From Apostichopus japonicus (Eukaryota; Echinodermata; Holothuroidea; Aspidochirotida; Stichopodidae): DNA of 64,000 nucleotides. Shown piece by piece: positions 52,530-64,000 of this stretch; position 1 is the first letter of the stretch; every line of letters begins with the position of its first letter. A program made the position numbers and the translations under genes. The stretch covers positions 5,651,999 through 5,715,998 of the forward strand of contig NC_092565.1 in NCBI RefSeq assembly GCF_037975245.1, in the 5' to 3' direction. The notes below the pieces were generated by a model. The model saw only the letters and a list, made by a program, of their open reading frames with translations. It ran no database searches and had not been told where the DNA came from.

Positions 52530-52753
52530 ATTATGTTTTCTCTCTCGTTTACTCATTGGCAATACGACTATTGGCATACTAAATATGCATGACGATTTTC
52601 AGAGAGTATCCGGGCTTTTATCTTATTGAATATTCATTCAATAATAATTATTTTTGCTCTCTCGTTCACTCATTGACAATACATCTATTGACATACTAAA
52701 TATGCATGACTATTTTCAGAGAGAATCCGGGCTTTCATCTTATTGAATATTCA
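52530..52753. repeat. Tandem duplication, 117-bp period, two copies
   Basis: ACTCATTGGCAATAC at 52551 and ACTCATTGACAATAC at 52668 begin aligned blocks that share GCATACTAAATATGCATGAC, then TTTTCAGAGAG, ATCCGGGCTTT and CTTATTGAATATTCA. The copies differ by only a few substitutions, so the duplication is relatively recent. Confidence 0.85.
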
Positions 52754-55700
52754 CGACTTTCAGGTTTGCACCCAGCCAGTGGGACAATTTTCTAATGCTA
52801 TATATAGTACCACTCCACACTGTCCTACCACATCAGTATGAACTCCCATGACAGAATGAACAGTTCCTAACCTTTATGTGATAGATAGAAAGGGGGAGTG
52901 GGGGATGACATATCAAAGCTCAAACTTCGTGTAAGCTTATTCTTTAAAGAAGAGATGAGCTACCTGCCTGAATATATGAACTATGGTTCACCGAAATCAC
53001 AGAAAAAAGGAAAAAAAAAAACATGTAACATGTCATTCTTGTAAACGGAGAGGAATTTAAAAAAAAATGGTGGTTTGACAAGGAGAACACTGTCTTCTTC
53101 GGACACTTTCAACAAGAAATGAAAGTTAAGCCTTTTTCAATGATATGGAGTGTTTGCCACTCGACTCACCCAATTTGTGAATCACAGAGCCACCATACTA
53201 TGTCCATGTCTGCTTGGGGGCACCCTCATCCGTACAGTGATAAATTTCCGTGTTGACTTGTACACATAAATAGCAAAAAAACGGTAGTGTTAGAACACTT
53301 TAAACAGCTCTGTTGAATGAAAAAGAAATGTTTGGTGGCTTTTTCCCCTCGCACTTATAGGAATGTAATGAGGAGCCAATTAAAACAAGCATCAATTTCG
53401 AGTTTTAACAAATTTTTAAAGTAGTAGTTCATGAAAAACTTTATATGGCACTTAAAGCTTTCCGTATTTACGTGAGGCGTCATTTAAACTATACTTATAT
53501 AGTCCTATATATATGATTTCTTCATCTATAAGAACAGCTCGTGACAAATCTTTCCAATCAATAGAAGTGTACATCAATATGTCTAGAAAATTACTCTTCT
53601 TAATTTGATCTATGAGAAACACAGGTTTCATATTTTCAAATCGATAATTATCAGTTAAAGAGAGAGAGAGAGGGGGGAGGGGGGCACGTTCTTTGTCAAA
53701 ATTTCTAGCTATAATGTGTTTTCTTTTACGATCATGCGTGAACGTCGCTTTGCTTCTCAAAGTATGTATGTATGTGTTTGGAGTGTGAGCGAGGCCCAGG
53801 AGGGGTGGGGGGGGGGGCATTGTGACTGAGATTGGAGTCGCTATGGAACAGTGTGTGGGAACTTTTACTTGTTGATGTGGGGATGTAGGTAATTATAAAT
53901 AAAACATTTAAGCGACCAAAAATTGATGGGAATAAAATGAGTGACTCTCCTATTAAGAGCACCAAACAAACCAAAGTGTGTATGTGTGCGTTTCTATGTG
54001 TTAGGTGGGATGGGTGGGGGGGGGGTGGTGGACACCCATGCGATAATCAAGAGCTAAATTATGCTTCTATGACGAATATCTGACTCTTAATTTTTTATGA
54101 CTACTTGGTTCTTATCTTAATACATATGTTGGTTCAAATAATTGATATGATGTTTCATTATTGAAACAGTATCAAATATTTACCAAAATTCAGTACCAAA
54201 CAAAAACTGATTTAATATTTGAAAGCTGTATTTAACTTCATTTTCAGTGATATAAGAATTTGTACAAGCATTTTCACCTGAATTATTAGATTATTTAATA
54301 GTATCAGTGATTTTATCTACTTAATCTTCGACGGATTCGCGAACAGGTGGTGTTTGGTATTCAGTGACGTAATTAAACTGACCACTTCATGATCTGGAGA
54401 TCAAATCTAGAGCAGTAAGCCTTAATTCTTTTCCACTTTGTATGTATATAAAAATGCGCGTCAATCTGATATAAACTTTAAATGTTGGTCACGAAATCGG
54501 ACCTTTTTAGGTCAAGCTAACAACAAAAGAAGAAAAACATATTACCAAACTTCATGTACATTTCTTGGAGGTCTACTTTCTAATTCATATTTTTGACGGC
54601 AACCCCCCCCCCCCCCCCCGGTAAATATGGACGAAATTGGTCAAACAACAGGTGTTTGAAATTTGAACTTGATCCGGAAAGTCTAAATTTTCAAGATGAA
54701 GAATTTGGTTAATGCACTTGGGAACTGACGATCGAATTTCATCTCTGATAAGTTTTTAAGGGCTTCTAGGAGAAGTCCGTGCATTAAGTGAGTTAATATA
54801 CACAAGAGTAAAATATACAACGATACTACATAACTTCAGTCTAGCCATGTAAAGCGAAAGCCATAAATTATATATTAATGATATATGATACAGTCCTCTT
54901 TTGGAGTCAACAATTTTATTGAAACTGTTTCAACAATGCATTAATCCTATAACAATGAAACTCATAAACATAAAATGGAGTTAACTTCTTAGTATTTTTT
55001 TCCAGTAATTAATTCGTCTGGGCATGTTTTCATGTGATTGTACAATTGTCGGTGCATTACTAAGGCTATAAGTGTGAGATTAGAAAAAAAAAAGCTTTGG
55101 TTTCTTCAGTAATTTGTTTTTTTATTTTTTATTCATTCCATCTTCATCGTTCATTACGTTCATCCAATTAAGGTATAGTTTGCGCAGTGTATATAATATG
55201 CTTGACACAGTTTAATGAGTGACATTAAATACGATAAAAATCGTACTTGGAAGGCTGTATTCCCCTGCCCTGCCGACAGATCTGAAACAGATCTCACATT
55301 GAAAATGTACGGGATTATTGCAAATTTGCCTTGCCTTGAGATATAAAGTGGGTAGTCAGATGCTTTAACCACAGTAGATTTTTACTTAAAATGCGAAATA
55401 AACTAAGAAACTAAGAATAATATAAAAATAAAGGAAATAAAAATCATTGCGAAGGCACGGTTGCACTCTGACAGGGAGACATTAAAAAAAAATGGTAAAC
55501 TTAATGTGACGATTATAAAGTGAGTATGCCAAAAGAGAAAGGCAAAAAGAACGAAATTGGGTGAAATTTGAACTAAACAGACAAATTATAAGGACCCGGG
55601 AAGCAATTGTCATTTAAAACTGTCAACGCTATTAATTTAAATTCAGCAGGAAATCATATTTGAAATGAAAAACTTTTAATAAAAACATTATTCTCATTAT

Positions 55701-55841
55701 CACAAGGAGTAGATAGAATATCTGGAAAAACCTTTCCCAAACAAAATATGAGAGTAATAGGAGATATTAGAAATAATGATTTTGTAATGAAATTGTGTCA
55801 CGTAGATTGTGTTAGAGTGGTTATACTGGTAAATGGTGTAC

Positions 55842-55842
55842 G

Positions 55843-55880
<38 letters not shown>
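55842..55880. repeat. (TA)n array followed by TATG repeats
   Basis: About 38 bp of TA, then GATTTGTATA and TATGTATG words to about 55930. Confidence 0.92.
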
Positions 55881-55882
<2 letters not shown>

Positions 55883-57339
55883 TTTGTATATAGGCTATAT
55901 TTGTATATATGTATGTATGTATATGTATGTACTGTGCCATACTAATTTGCCTTACCTGTACATATCCATCCCAAATGCTATATCGCCTACGAGAATACTA
56001 ACGGAAGACAATTTGAAAACAGATACAGCAATCGCCTGAGGCCTATTGATTGGTCCGTGTCGTTCGTTTGTTTTTCATCAAAACAGAGGTATCTTAACAC
56101 TACAGATTTCCCGCCAAAATAAAGTACACTAGTATACGCCAGAAAATGCATGATGTGTATGCAAACTTATAGGAGAGTATACATGCAGTATAGCAGTACA
56201 GTATACGCATCCAAATCATACATCTCTCTCCTCTTCTCTCTCCCTCTTTGCTCATTAAATCAAGGATGGTGGAGTTTCATCTATAGTAGATGGGTTACCT
56301 TATAACTTCAATATGACTTGATTGAATTTTGAGCTTTACTTTCACGCCTTAAGAAAATTGATGCGGCAAGATTTGCTCGCATTTCGAATAAGGACTAAAT
56401 TGACTCGAAAATGATTAAGGACAGAAAAATAAAAGAAAGGAAGGAAGGAAAGAAGAAGAAGAAGAAGAAGAGGAAGGACAAAGAGAAAGAGAAAGAAATA
56501 TATAAAACAAACAAACCCAGAATTGCACATGTTCAGTTACTGTGAGTCCATGTGAGTATATTTATATCGCGTTCGCATGAAGCTGCAGGTTAACATGTTT
56601 ATCAATTATGCAATGTACAGTAATTAAAAACAATACTATGTAAATCGGCCTGTAATTGACTTTGAGCCCAGTTTGTAGCCTCCTGCTACCCTTCCCTTAT
56701 CATCAATCCCGTTTGTTAAATGTTTGGTCGAAATCGCACCGACAAATCGACGTTATTTACATCCCTACAAATACCATATTTTCTTCTCAAAATTGATAGT
56801 CTAACTTGACAGGTCTGAAGTTTCTTAGGTTTTTTTAATTAAACTCTCAGGGGATAAAACTTGAACGTTTTTGCAAAGTTTCTACTATATATACAGACTT
56901 TCCGATACGTCGCGGTCCTGCCAACGTCATGCCTTAAAGCAGCTTTCCGAGTTGATATTAATCATTTTTTCGCAATAGAATAAAATGCTATTGAAATCAT
57001 ATACTATACAATATACCGTCGTTCATTAGCATTTTAAAGTCAAGTTTAATTTCAAACACTGATTTAATCAAGAATTCACCTCCTTTTTTTTGGGTGGGGG
57101 GGGGGGGGGAGTTTTCAATTTGTTTATCTATACGTGATTCAAATTTAACATGATAAAGTGTATAGGGCGACGAAATATTGCAAACCGAACAAAATATTTC
57201 ATTCTTAGGTCGTTTACCCTTCATTTGGTGAAAAAAATAAACTCTCTTCAGGTTTTGATCAATAGCCATCTGAATAACACTCAGAAACTAGCGATAGAAC
57301 TAGCGATATCATAAAAACATACAACAAAATTTGCTCAAG

Positions 57340-57389
57340 GGGGGGGGGGGGCGGTCGCCCCTTCGCCCCCACCCTTCGCTACGCGCCTG
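57340..57389 (-). mobile_element. Possible solo end of a hAT-like element
   Basis: On the minus strand this reads CAGGCGCGTAGCGAAGGGTG followed by GGGGCGAAGGGGCGACCGCC and a long homopolymer run. The CAG start and GCGTAGC motif resemble the ends of the element at 36.4 kb. No partner end or target duplication was found. Confidence 0.3.
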
Positions 57390-59985
57390 GTTTATATCCA
57401 GAGATTTGTAAGCATCAACATATTTGCTGCATGAAGTCAAAAAAGTGTTGCTGTCATATTGAAATTTTATGTTGCACCTCAGTATAGTTGTCTCCGTGCT
57501 AGATAGACTATATAATCCAGCCGTTTTCATTGATGAACCGCAGATGTTTACACAGTCATGTACAACTTCATAGCAGCATGGTTTTATACTATTCTAATTC
57601 ATATCAACATTTATTTTGTGCCACAAGGCAACCTTTAAATAATTAATAATGCAGACAGAATCAAAATTGGTTACATTGGATGCGAAGAAGTCGTTTTACT
57701 TTTTTTCCTTTCTCGATTTATGCCCAAAAAAAATGATCGTTGTAGACGGGTTGTAAATAATTATCAAGATCATTGAAAGACAGAGAGAGAGAGAAATAAA
57801 GAACCCCCGAAAATGGAGAAACAAACAGCTAAACAAGCACGTTTCCTCTCAAGTCCTCTTTCTGATTTCAAAGATTCGAGACTCAAAGATTGACAGTGTC
57901 TATTAAGTATAGTCTGTCGGAGATATTTGGAAGGGTATCCTATACGCAAAATGCCTCTTCATCCTTTCTGAAATGTCAATCAAGGCTAAGGTGATCTGAC
58001 TATGCCGATGATTGAGGAGGCTATGGTAAAGCCAACATGCATGTCATAAATGTGAGGATAACTAAAAGATGATGAGAAAGGTATATGTGCCCCCTTTCGC
58101 CATCATATATATTTGCATTTGCTGACCTATTTTAAATGACGTTCGGATCTCTAAATGCATCTTGTATCATCTCGCTCCTCGCCAGACAAGAGACGCTGTC
58201 ATTCTGACAAGATTCCAGACAGGAATGAAAAAGAGTAAAGAAATAGAAGAAAAACAAAAACATTAAATAAAAGGACGGGGGAATTTTTTTAGAGTTTTTA
58301 AGTATTGTACCTCTTCGGGTTTTGATAGCTTGTATGACTGACTTGCGATCGGGAATCTCGAGATATCATCTTCGAAGTGACTATAAGTATCTAAAAAAAA
58401 AAAAAATCGGATTTTCTGATTACGCGATATAGAGACGCAACCAGAACAGAGAAAAGACTTTGAAATATGTAAAAATCAAACAGAATATCAAACGTGTAGG
58501 CGAAGGAAGTAATGGCGTACTCCATCCATGTTTACGTTGTCAGTTCTTGCTGGTTATACAGAAAAGTGGATGGCAGATGGGAGGGATTAAAGACTCAAGA
58601 GGACATAGGGGGGGGGGGGGCGGGGAGGGGAGGGGGAGAAGTGGTAAAGGTTATGCAGTAGCCCGAATCCATATCATCTAAGCATATACTAAATGATATT
58701 TTATAACAACGATAGTGAAATTTGTTAACTGATAAAGGCAGCATATACTGCAGCATTTGCACTCCTATAGACTATATACATAATACATACGTGCCAACAA
58801 TAGGTGGAGAGCAACACCCCAATCCCCCTCCCCCCCCTCCCTACCCTTAACCCCTTAGAAAACACGTTACGCCATCAAAACTTTCAATTCGTATTCCTAT
58901 ACACACAAAAAACAATATGTAAAATACTTTTATGTAAACCACGGGCCGTAACAAAATACATATCATTTTGTAAATATTATACACAACATTCAGTAAAAGT
59001 ATGCGTATGTATGCGATTGAGGATTGCCGAAAATTATAGTAAAAGTCCTCTAAGTCAATTTACATGATTACAAGTAACTTTTGCCAAAGCGTTAATCAAC
59101 GGATGCAGAGTTAGATAATGCAACCTAATTTGTAACAGTTTGTCAAGTAAAGTGATTTATCGTTATTAAATATACTAGTAATCCACCGTCATACACGCGC
59201 AAGTCACATACAGTTCGCGACCACACGAGCTACAATGGCATGAAAAATCAGGTTAAAGGACTGGCGTCTGGAAGAGTTGATTGTAAAAATCGAAGGTAAG
59301 TTTAGTTATTTTGTAAGTGAACGTGACAATACTGAGAAATGCTTCTAGACTTACGACTAAAAATCCTTGACTATTATTTAATTGCCCATAGACAGAAGGG
59401 ATGCCATTTTGTGACCTAATTTGCATATTTGCATAAAGAATGAGCTCGAATTGCATAAAAGTCATGTGACATGAAATCCTGAACTTCTCACCTGTCCATT
59501 GATATATAGATTCCTGTACAAAATATTCTAAACTATTCATATATTCTAAATTACATTAAAAGAGACACCCCCCCCCCTCCATCCCAACTCATATTAGTTT
59601 GTGTATATAGGATGTGCTATGATAAGGGGGCCCAGGTTATGCTAAGGCTAGGCCCGTTGTGGCTGATAATACTGGGTGAAGAAAAAATGTCTTGATTGCA
59701 TTATCATCACATGAGTTTACAAGGAGTTAAAAATACTGAATGTTTATTACTTTGAAATTCGAAGCAAGCCAGATAAATGTAAATGTGAGTGCGGGCATGC
59801 CTACCTGTACTTTAGGCCTAACTTTAACTTAAGCTGTATGCAGTTGGCACACTAGATTGCTTAAATAAATCATTTAGTTGGTATAACACTACTGTCTGTG
59901 GATATCAAGGAAACTTATGTACATATATTCATCAATAACCATATGTAAAAACAGGGTGATGCTTTATTTCAACTTGTTTTTCCAG

Positions 59986-60096
59986 ATGGGAAAACAATGC
60001 TGCAATCCATTTGTTACCACATTTGTTTCCTGGGAGACGCAAAGGGGCAAACTATCTGTAAAGGAATCTTGTGCAGCTTTCGTAGACTTTCATTGT
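59986..60096 (+). CDS. Very tentative isolated exon
   Basis: A 111-bp (37-codon) open segment sits between an acceptor-like TTTTTCCAG ending at 59985 and a donor-like GTAAGT at 60097. It reads MGKQCCNPFVTTF onward and ends FVDFHC in the frame beginning at the ATG at 59986. A second frame is also open across it, and I recognise no domain. The support is only the two splice-like signals and an open frame, which can occur by chance in AT-rich DNA. The pairs of cysteines are not enough to claim a zinc-binding fold. Confidence 0.15.
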
Positions 60097-60339
60097 GTAA
60101 GTTTGCATGTCCTTGTGCCTACTTTGGAATTATGTCAGTTTGTGTTTGGGATACTATGCAAAAATTTGATGCAGATATATTTTATCTTAATGGAATGAAG
60201 AATATTTATCAACTACTCAAATCCTGGTAGAGAGTAAGTTTCTCAAAGGTACTGATTTTTCCAAAAAAGTTGTTTATGAGTTGCCTGGACTGGTAGTGTG
60301 AAGTGCAACCAGATTCGAGATTTTCGTGCTTACTGTGCC

Positions 60340-61470
60340 AACAATAAAGACAAGGTAACTGCAGTGTAGCGGTCGTCATATATGTCAGCATTCCACATGT
60401 TTTCACATCTCAAAGATCACTTTGATGTATATCTTCCAGTTTCTGTTAAAAAGATTATATCCTTTCATTTCACCACTACTTGTTTTGATTGGTTTGCATG
60501 CTAATTCAAATTAAACTAATAATGAACAAATCACTGTGTATCTACAGTTGTCCGCGCTTGTTTTAAATTGACTTCAGGAAGAGTTGTTTCTTTGTCATTA
60601 CATTTTCAGACCCGTCACATCGGATGAGTTGAGGGATTGTTGTTATTATAACAGTGTTTAGATTCATTGTGCTTAATACTCAGCAGTACAGTCATAAATC
60701 CAATCAATGTGATGATTGTGTGTTTAACATGGTGAATGTAACATTGATTACACAAACAGTAACATGAAATTCATAAACTGTCATAGCATTCAGTGTCCCA
60801 AGAATGCTAATGGTCAGTTTAATGCAAATATGTTTCATGTCACAAAGTTCACTATTGTTCCATTTTCTTTCAAGAAGATGATATCGGTTCATTTCATTCT
60901 TCATTCTCTATTTGATCCTGGTTGATTGTTGACTCTTAATTGAAATTAAACTATTATCTGCAACAGATTATGAAAATACTGCTTATATATGGTGACTACA
61001 GGAAAAGTTATATCTTTGTCTTCATGGCCGACAGTTGATTATGATTGAACTGAAGCTTTAAAATGATGTTTACTATAAACGTTGAAGAGGTGGGGATATT
61101 TATGTGAAAAGTGAAGGAAAATAATTTCAGTGTTAACTGGCTACCACCAAATATTCAAGATCCTTCCTCTTACTTGAGAATGTGAAAGTATTGATCCATT
61201 GTGCTTAATAGTATTACATTATAATCCTGTCAAAGAGCTTGTTGGAACAGTACTACAATGCTCAATTATATACCAGCATGTTTAAGTTGCAAAGCTCACA
61301 TGACATAGAAGATTATGTTTTTTTTGGAATGTTCATGTAACTATGAACAGATCATTTTACGTATCTATGCAAGAAATTTTAGCTAATGCTGCGGGTAGAG
61401 TTGTATCTTTGCCAACTTTTGCAATCAGACAGTTGATTATGTTAATTTTTGGGAGCTTTCAAATATCTAT
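60340..61470. repeat. Degenerate tandem repeat, about 430-450-bp unit, three copies
   Basis: CAAAGATCAC, CAAAGTTCAC and CAAAGCTCAC at 60411, 60843 and 61290 anchor the units. Shared blocks also include ATTAAACTA (two units), GTTGTTTCTTTGTC, GTTATATCTTTGTC and GTTGTATCTTTGCC (about 60584, 61005 and 61396), CAGTTGATTATG (last two) and CATTGTGCTTAATA (two). Divergence is high, so the array is old. No conserved open frame runs through the units. Confidence 0.65.
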
Positions 61471-61863
61471 GAGCTTTCATATATTACATGTTGAGGGAGT
61501 TTGGTGAAAATTCCTAAGTCGACCAAATACTTTTTGTACATGCATCTCAGAAACTAAAAAAGTGAATCATTTAAATTTCCGTAAGCATGCACCTTTAAGA
61601 TATAGTAACTTTTGTTTATGTTTTTGTTATTACCTTGTGTTTATGTTTTAGTTGTTGTAGTTTTTTTTAAGGTAAAAGTGGGATTTACATTGCTGGAAGA
61701 TTTCAACCGTTTGAAATTATGATATGATATATGGTTACGACCGCCTAATGTATCTGATGCAAACTGTCCGATGCATAACTGGACACAAAAGTTAAAATAT
61801 CATGGTAGTAGTTCACTATTCATGCATGATTGTAGATGCACAGGATACCCTCTTAAGTGTTGA

Positions 61864-61920
61864 AATAAAAGGTTGAATTCATCAAATATTCTGACTTATT
61901 TGTGTTGTCTTTCCTTCTTG
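61864..61920 (+). terminator. Candidate polyadenylation signal with GT-rich downstream element
   Basis: AATAAA lies at 61864-61869 and is followed within about 30-55 bp by a T/GT-rich stretch (TTTGTGTTGTCTTTCC and more), the usual order for a eukaryotic 3' end. It lies just after the three degenerate repeat units at 60.3-61.5 kb, so that repeat block could be part of a 3' untranslated region or a non-coding transcript. No coding gene could be linked to it. Confidence 0.25.
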
Positions 61921-64000
61921 TTGTCTCTTAAATGTGCCTTTCTGTTGTGATCGATTTAAAACAGAAAAGTGCATGAAGCTGATTTGAATAACTAACCTAA
62001 AACATGTGTAAAACGCTTACTGAACGGGTGCTATGTAGAAATCGCTGGCAAAATATTTCATAATAATTTTGTAGTTGCGTTACAGTAGTTGCTGATCATG
62101 TAAAACTTTACAAAACAGCAGTTATTTTACTTAAATGTTTAAGTGTTCTTATTTGACATGAAAATTAAGTAAAATTTCACTTAGCCTGTGTAACAAAAAT
62201 TCTGGGTGTAGATGTATCGATGGTTGTTCCAATGCCATTAATAAACAATTTACACGTATATTGAAATGCAATCTCTTCATTTAGTGTGTGTGTGTTTTTG
62301 CAGACAACCTGCCCCTTAAATTTGAGGCGAAGAAATAAAAATCCTTTTCGAATAAATACCAATAGAGACAGATAGAGAAATCAAAAATCAAAATTGTGAT
62401 CCGACTATCATCAGTATAGATAATTCCTTTCAATTATTTGTTAATGAAGCATTTGACCTGATACCGGGAGGCAACGACTCAAACTTGTTTTTAAAGTAGC
62501 GGCCGGCGGCTAATAAATTAAAGGTACATATATATGATTATAGATAAGAAACGAGAACTTTAAACGGTCAGTGCATGCAGAGGTATTTGATGTTCAATAT
62601 TCGAGTACGTCTGCCCTAACCGCCCAAAGGCGCCAAAAACAAGGTTAGGGTCAAGGGGATAATTATATTTCACCTTAGTCCACTTTTGTGTAATCTCCAT
62701 TTTTTATTATGAAAAATGATAAGACGCTACAGTCCTTCCCTGGCATATTTCCATATTTCTTCGGCTTCCGAATATAATCAACAAGACTGCTTTAAGTTAG
62801 GGGATGTTAGTTTTATTGGCTCAGAGATATAGAAGCGGTGAGAGAAATCAATTAATTTCAAATTGTGACAAGAAAGAGAGATAATCGTATAATTCTGAAC
62901 AAATTTAAGAGACGTGAAGTATAATCACGCTATAGAAATATATTAAAGATTGGTGGGAGACGTACTAACAGGAACAATTATGGAAACGCCATCTTAGCGA
63001 ATTTTTACAAAAATTGCTTGTATGAAACGATCAATTATGTAACTTAAAGCCAGATTATATAGCATTTCCGCCATACTCGAGGGAGTTAGGTTTTATTCGC
63101 TTTACTGCTTGCTACTATAATTTGAGAGAGGGGGGGGGGATATTTTTTGACCATCACATTGAAGGAGGAAGACGCTAGTAATTTTAGGTTCGGGGTTATA
63201 TACCTGTTTTTTTTCTTGGTTATAGTTTATAATTTATGTCCATTCTGGATCGAATCCTCATAATAGGATATTCACGAATATATGTCTTTTCACTGAGAGA
63301 TAAATGTCGTTTGTTATTATTGCCCCGCTCTTAAATAGTTGTTTATTAATCATATACAGTCCCTCTTAACAACCGTAGAAAATTGGATGTACTCTAGCTG
63401 TTGTTGATTTCCATGTTTACATCTTATGCGTATTAATCATTCTTGATGAATTTTCACCCAATTTTCCATAACATCGCTAGGAAATATCAATGAGTAATGT
63501 TCTTCTCTGTGTATGTGAAGGATATGGGCCCCTTTACTCGAAGAAAGTGTCTTTTTTTATTCATGGAATTGCAATTTCTATCGCATGTACCCAGGGGCAT
63601 ACAATCACTATTTTGCAATGGGATACGGGGTGGAAGGGTGGGGGGGGGGGGTGGCAGGTCGATTTCGAGACCGACTAGCATTTTGGGACCGACTGCAGTG
63701 AATGACAGTGTTTTTCGTTTTCTTCAGTTCGATTTTAGTACGGGTGTAATACCACGCTGTATTCGGCTCCAGTTTGGGGGACTGACTTGGCATGTTGTGA
63801 CACAAACACCGCCCCCTATTCCCCGTATCTACACCTGTATATCCTGAAATGTTTTATACCTAACTGTGATACTATGACGGCAATCTTTGATGGATTAAGG
63901 AGACAGAAAACCCATTTCAAAGTACAAAACATTTGCCTTAACTATTAAGGATTTGATCCCCAAAGATTCGGACACATTCAACACAAAAAAAAAAACACTA
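61921..64000. other. Non-coding stretch
   Basis: AT-rich sequence with G runs near 63129 and 63640. Short overlapping frames around 63487-63847 are compositional. Nothing further can be supported. Confidence 0.65.

Larger units (their letters stand above)
52754..59985. other. Non-coding stretch
   Basis: No gene is supported. It contains one TA array, a (GAA)n-like tract near 56450, a possible hAT-like end at 57.3 kb, and G or C runs near 53808, 54018, 54604, 57097, 57341, 58609 and 59570. The 122-codon minus-strand frame at 53452-53820 has a plausible composition in its last half but matches nothing I recognise. Confidence 0.65.

Noticed and set aside
53452-53820. 122-codon minus-strand frame with a protein-like last half
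   Set aside because: No motif is recognised, the first half is low-complexity, and no splice acceptor precedes the better-looking part.

Overview
This is eukaryotic, probably animal, nuclear DNA. It is AT-rich, almost entirely non-coding, full of (TA)n arrays and of G or C homopolymer runs, and it carries mobile-element remnants with classic eukaryotic hallmarks (tRNA-like retroposon pieces, hAT-type short elements with 8-bp target duplications). No bacterial-style operons, Shine-Dalgarno sites, rRNA genes or CRISPR arrays are visible. The single confident gene is an aminergic G-protein-coupled receptor of dopamine D1-like type, so the source is a metazoan. A marine invertebrate, possibly a deuterostome such as an echinoderm, is my guess from the overall texture and the uninterrupted D1-like coding sequence; the window does not prove it.

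Layout. Positions 1-41,700 hold no gene I can support. They contain long (TA)n arrays (the largest is a pure 188-bp run at 5539-5726), three patches of a degenerate GAGTAC/GTACTC hexamer repeat (6.8, 26.9 and 35.4 kb), a tRNA-like retroposon seen as one full copy at 16.7-17.0 kb and two partial copies (0.86 and 32.2 kb), a foldback element at 8.3-8.7 kb, several short-period tandem repeats (10.1, 13.8, 17.1, 19.0, 24.8, 31.0 kb), and a 398-bp non-autonomous hAT element at 36.4 kb.

Positions 42,174-43,454 encode the receptor in one uninterrupted frame with an in-frame stop upstream. A splice-acceptor-like site at 41,735 may mark a 5' untranslated exon.

Positions 43,455-64,000 are again non-coding apart from one very tentative exon at 59,986-60,096. 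They contain two related hAT-type short elements (49.1 and 51.25 kb), two sets of decayed tandem duplications (50.2-51.1 and 52.5-52.75 kb), and a three-copy degenerate repeat of about 0.43-0.45 kb per unit at 60.3-61.5 kb that ends near a plausible polyadenylation signal.

I did not find a new multi-gene system. The items most worth following are the tRNA-like retroposon with its link to (TA)n arrays, the hexamer repeat family, and the two related hAT-type families with intact target-site duplications. All family assignments are from reading the sequence; no database search was run.
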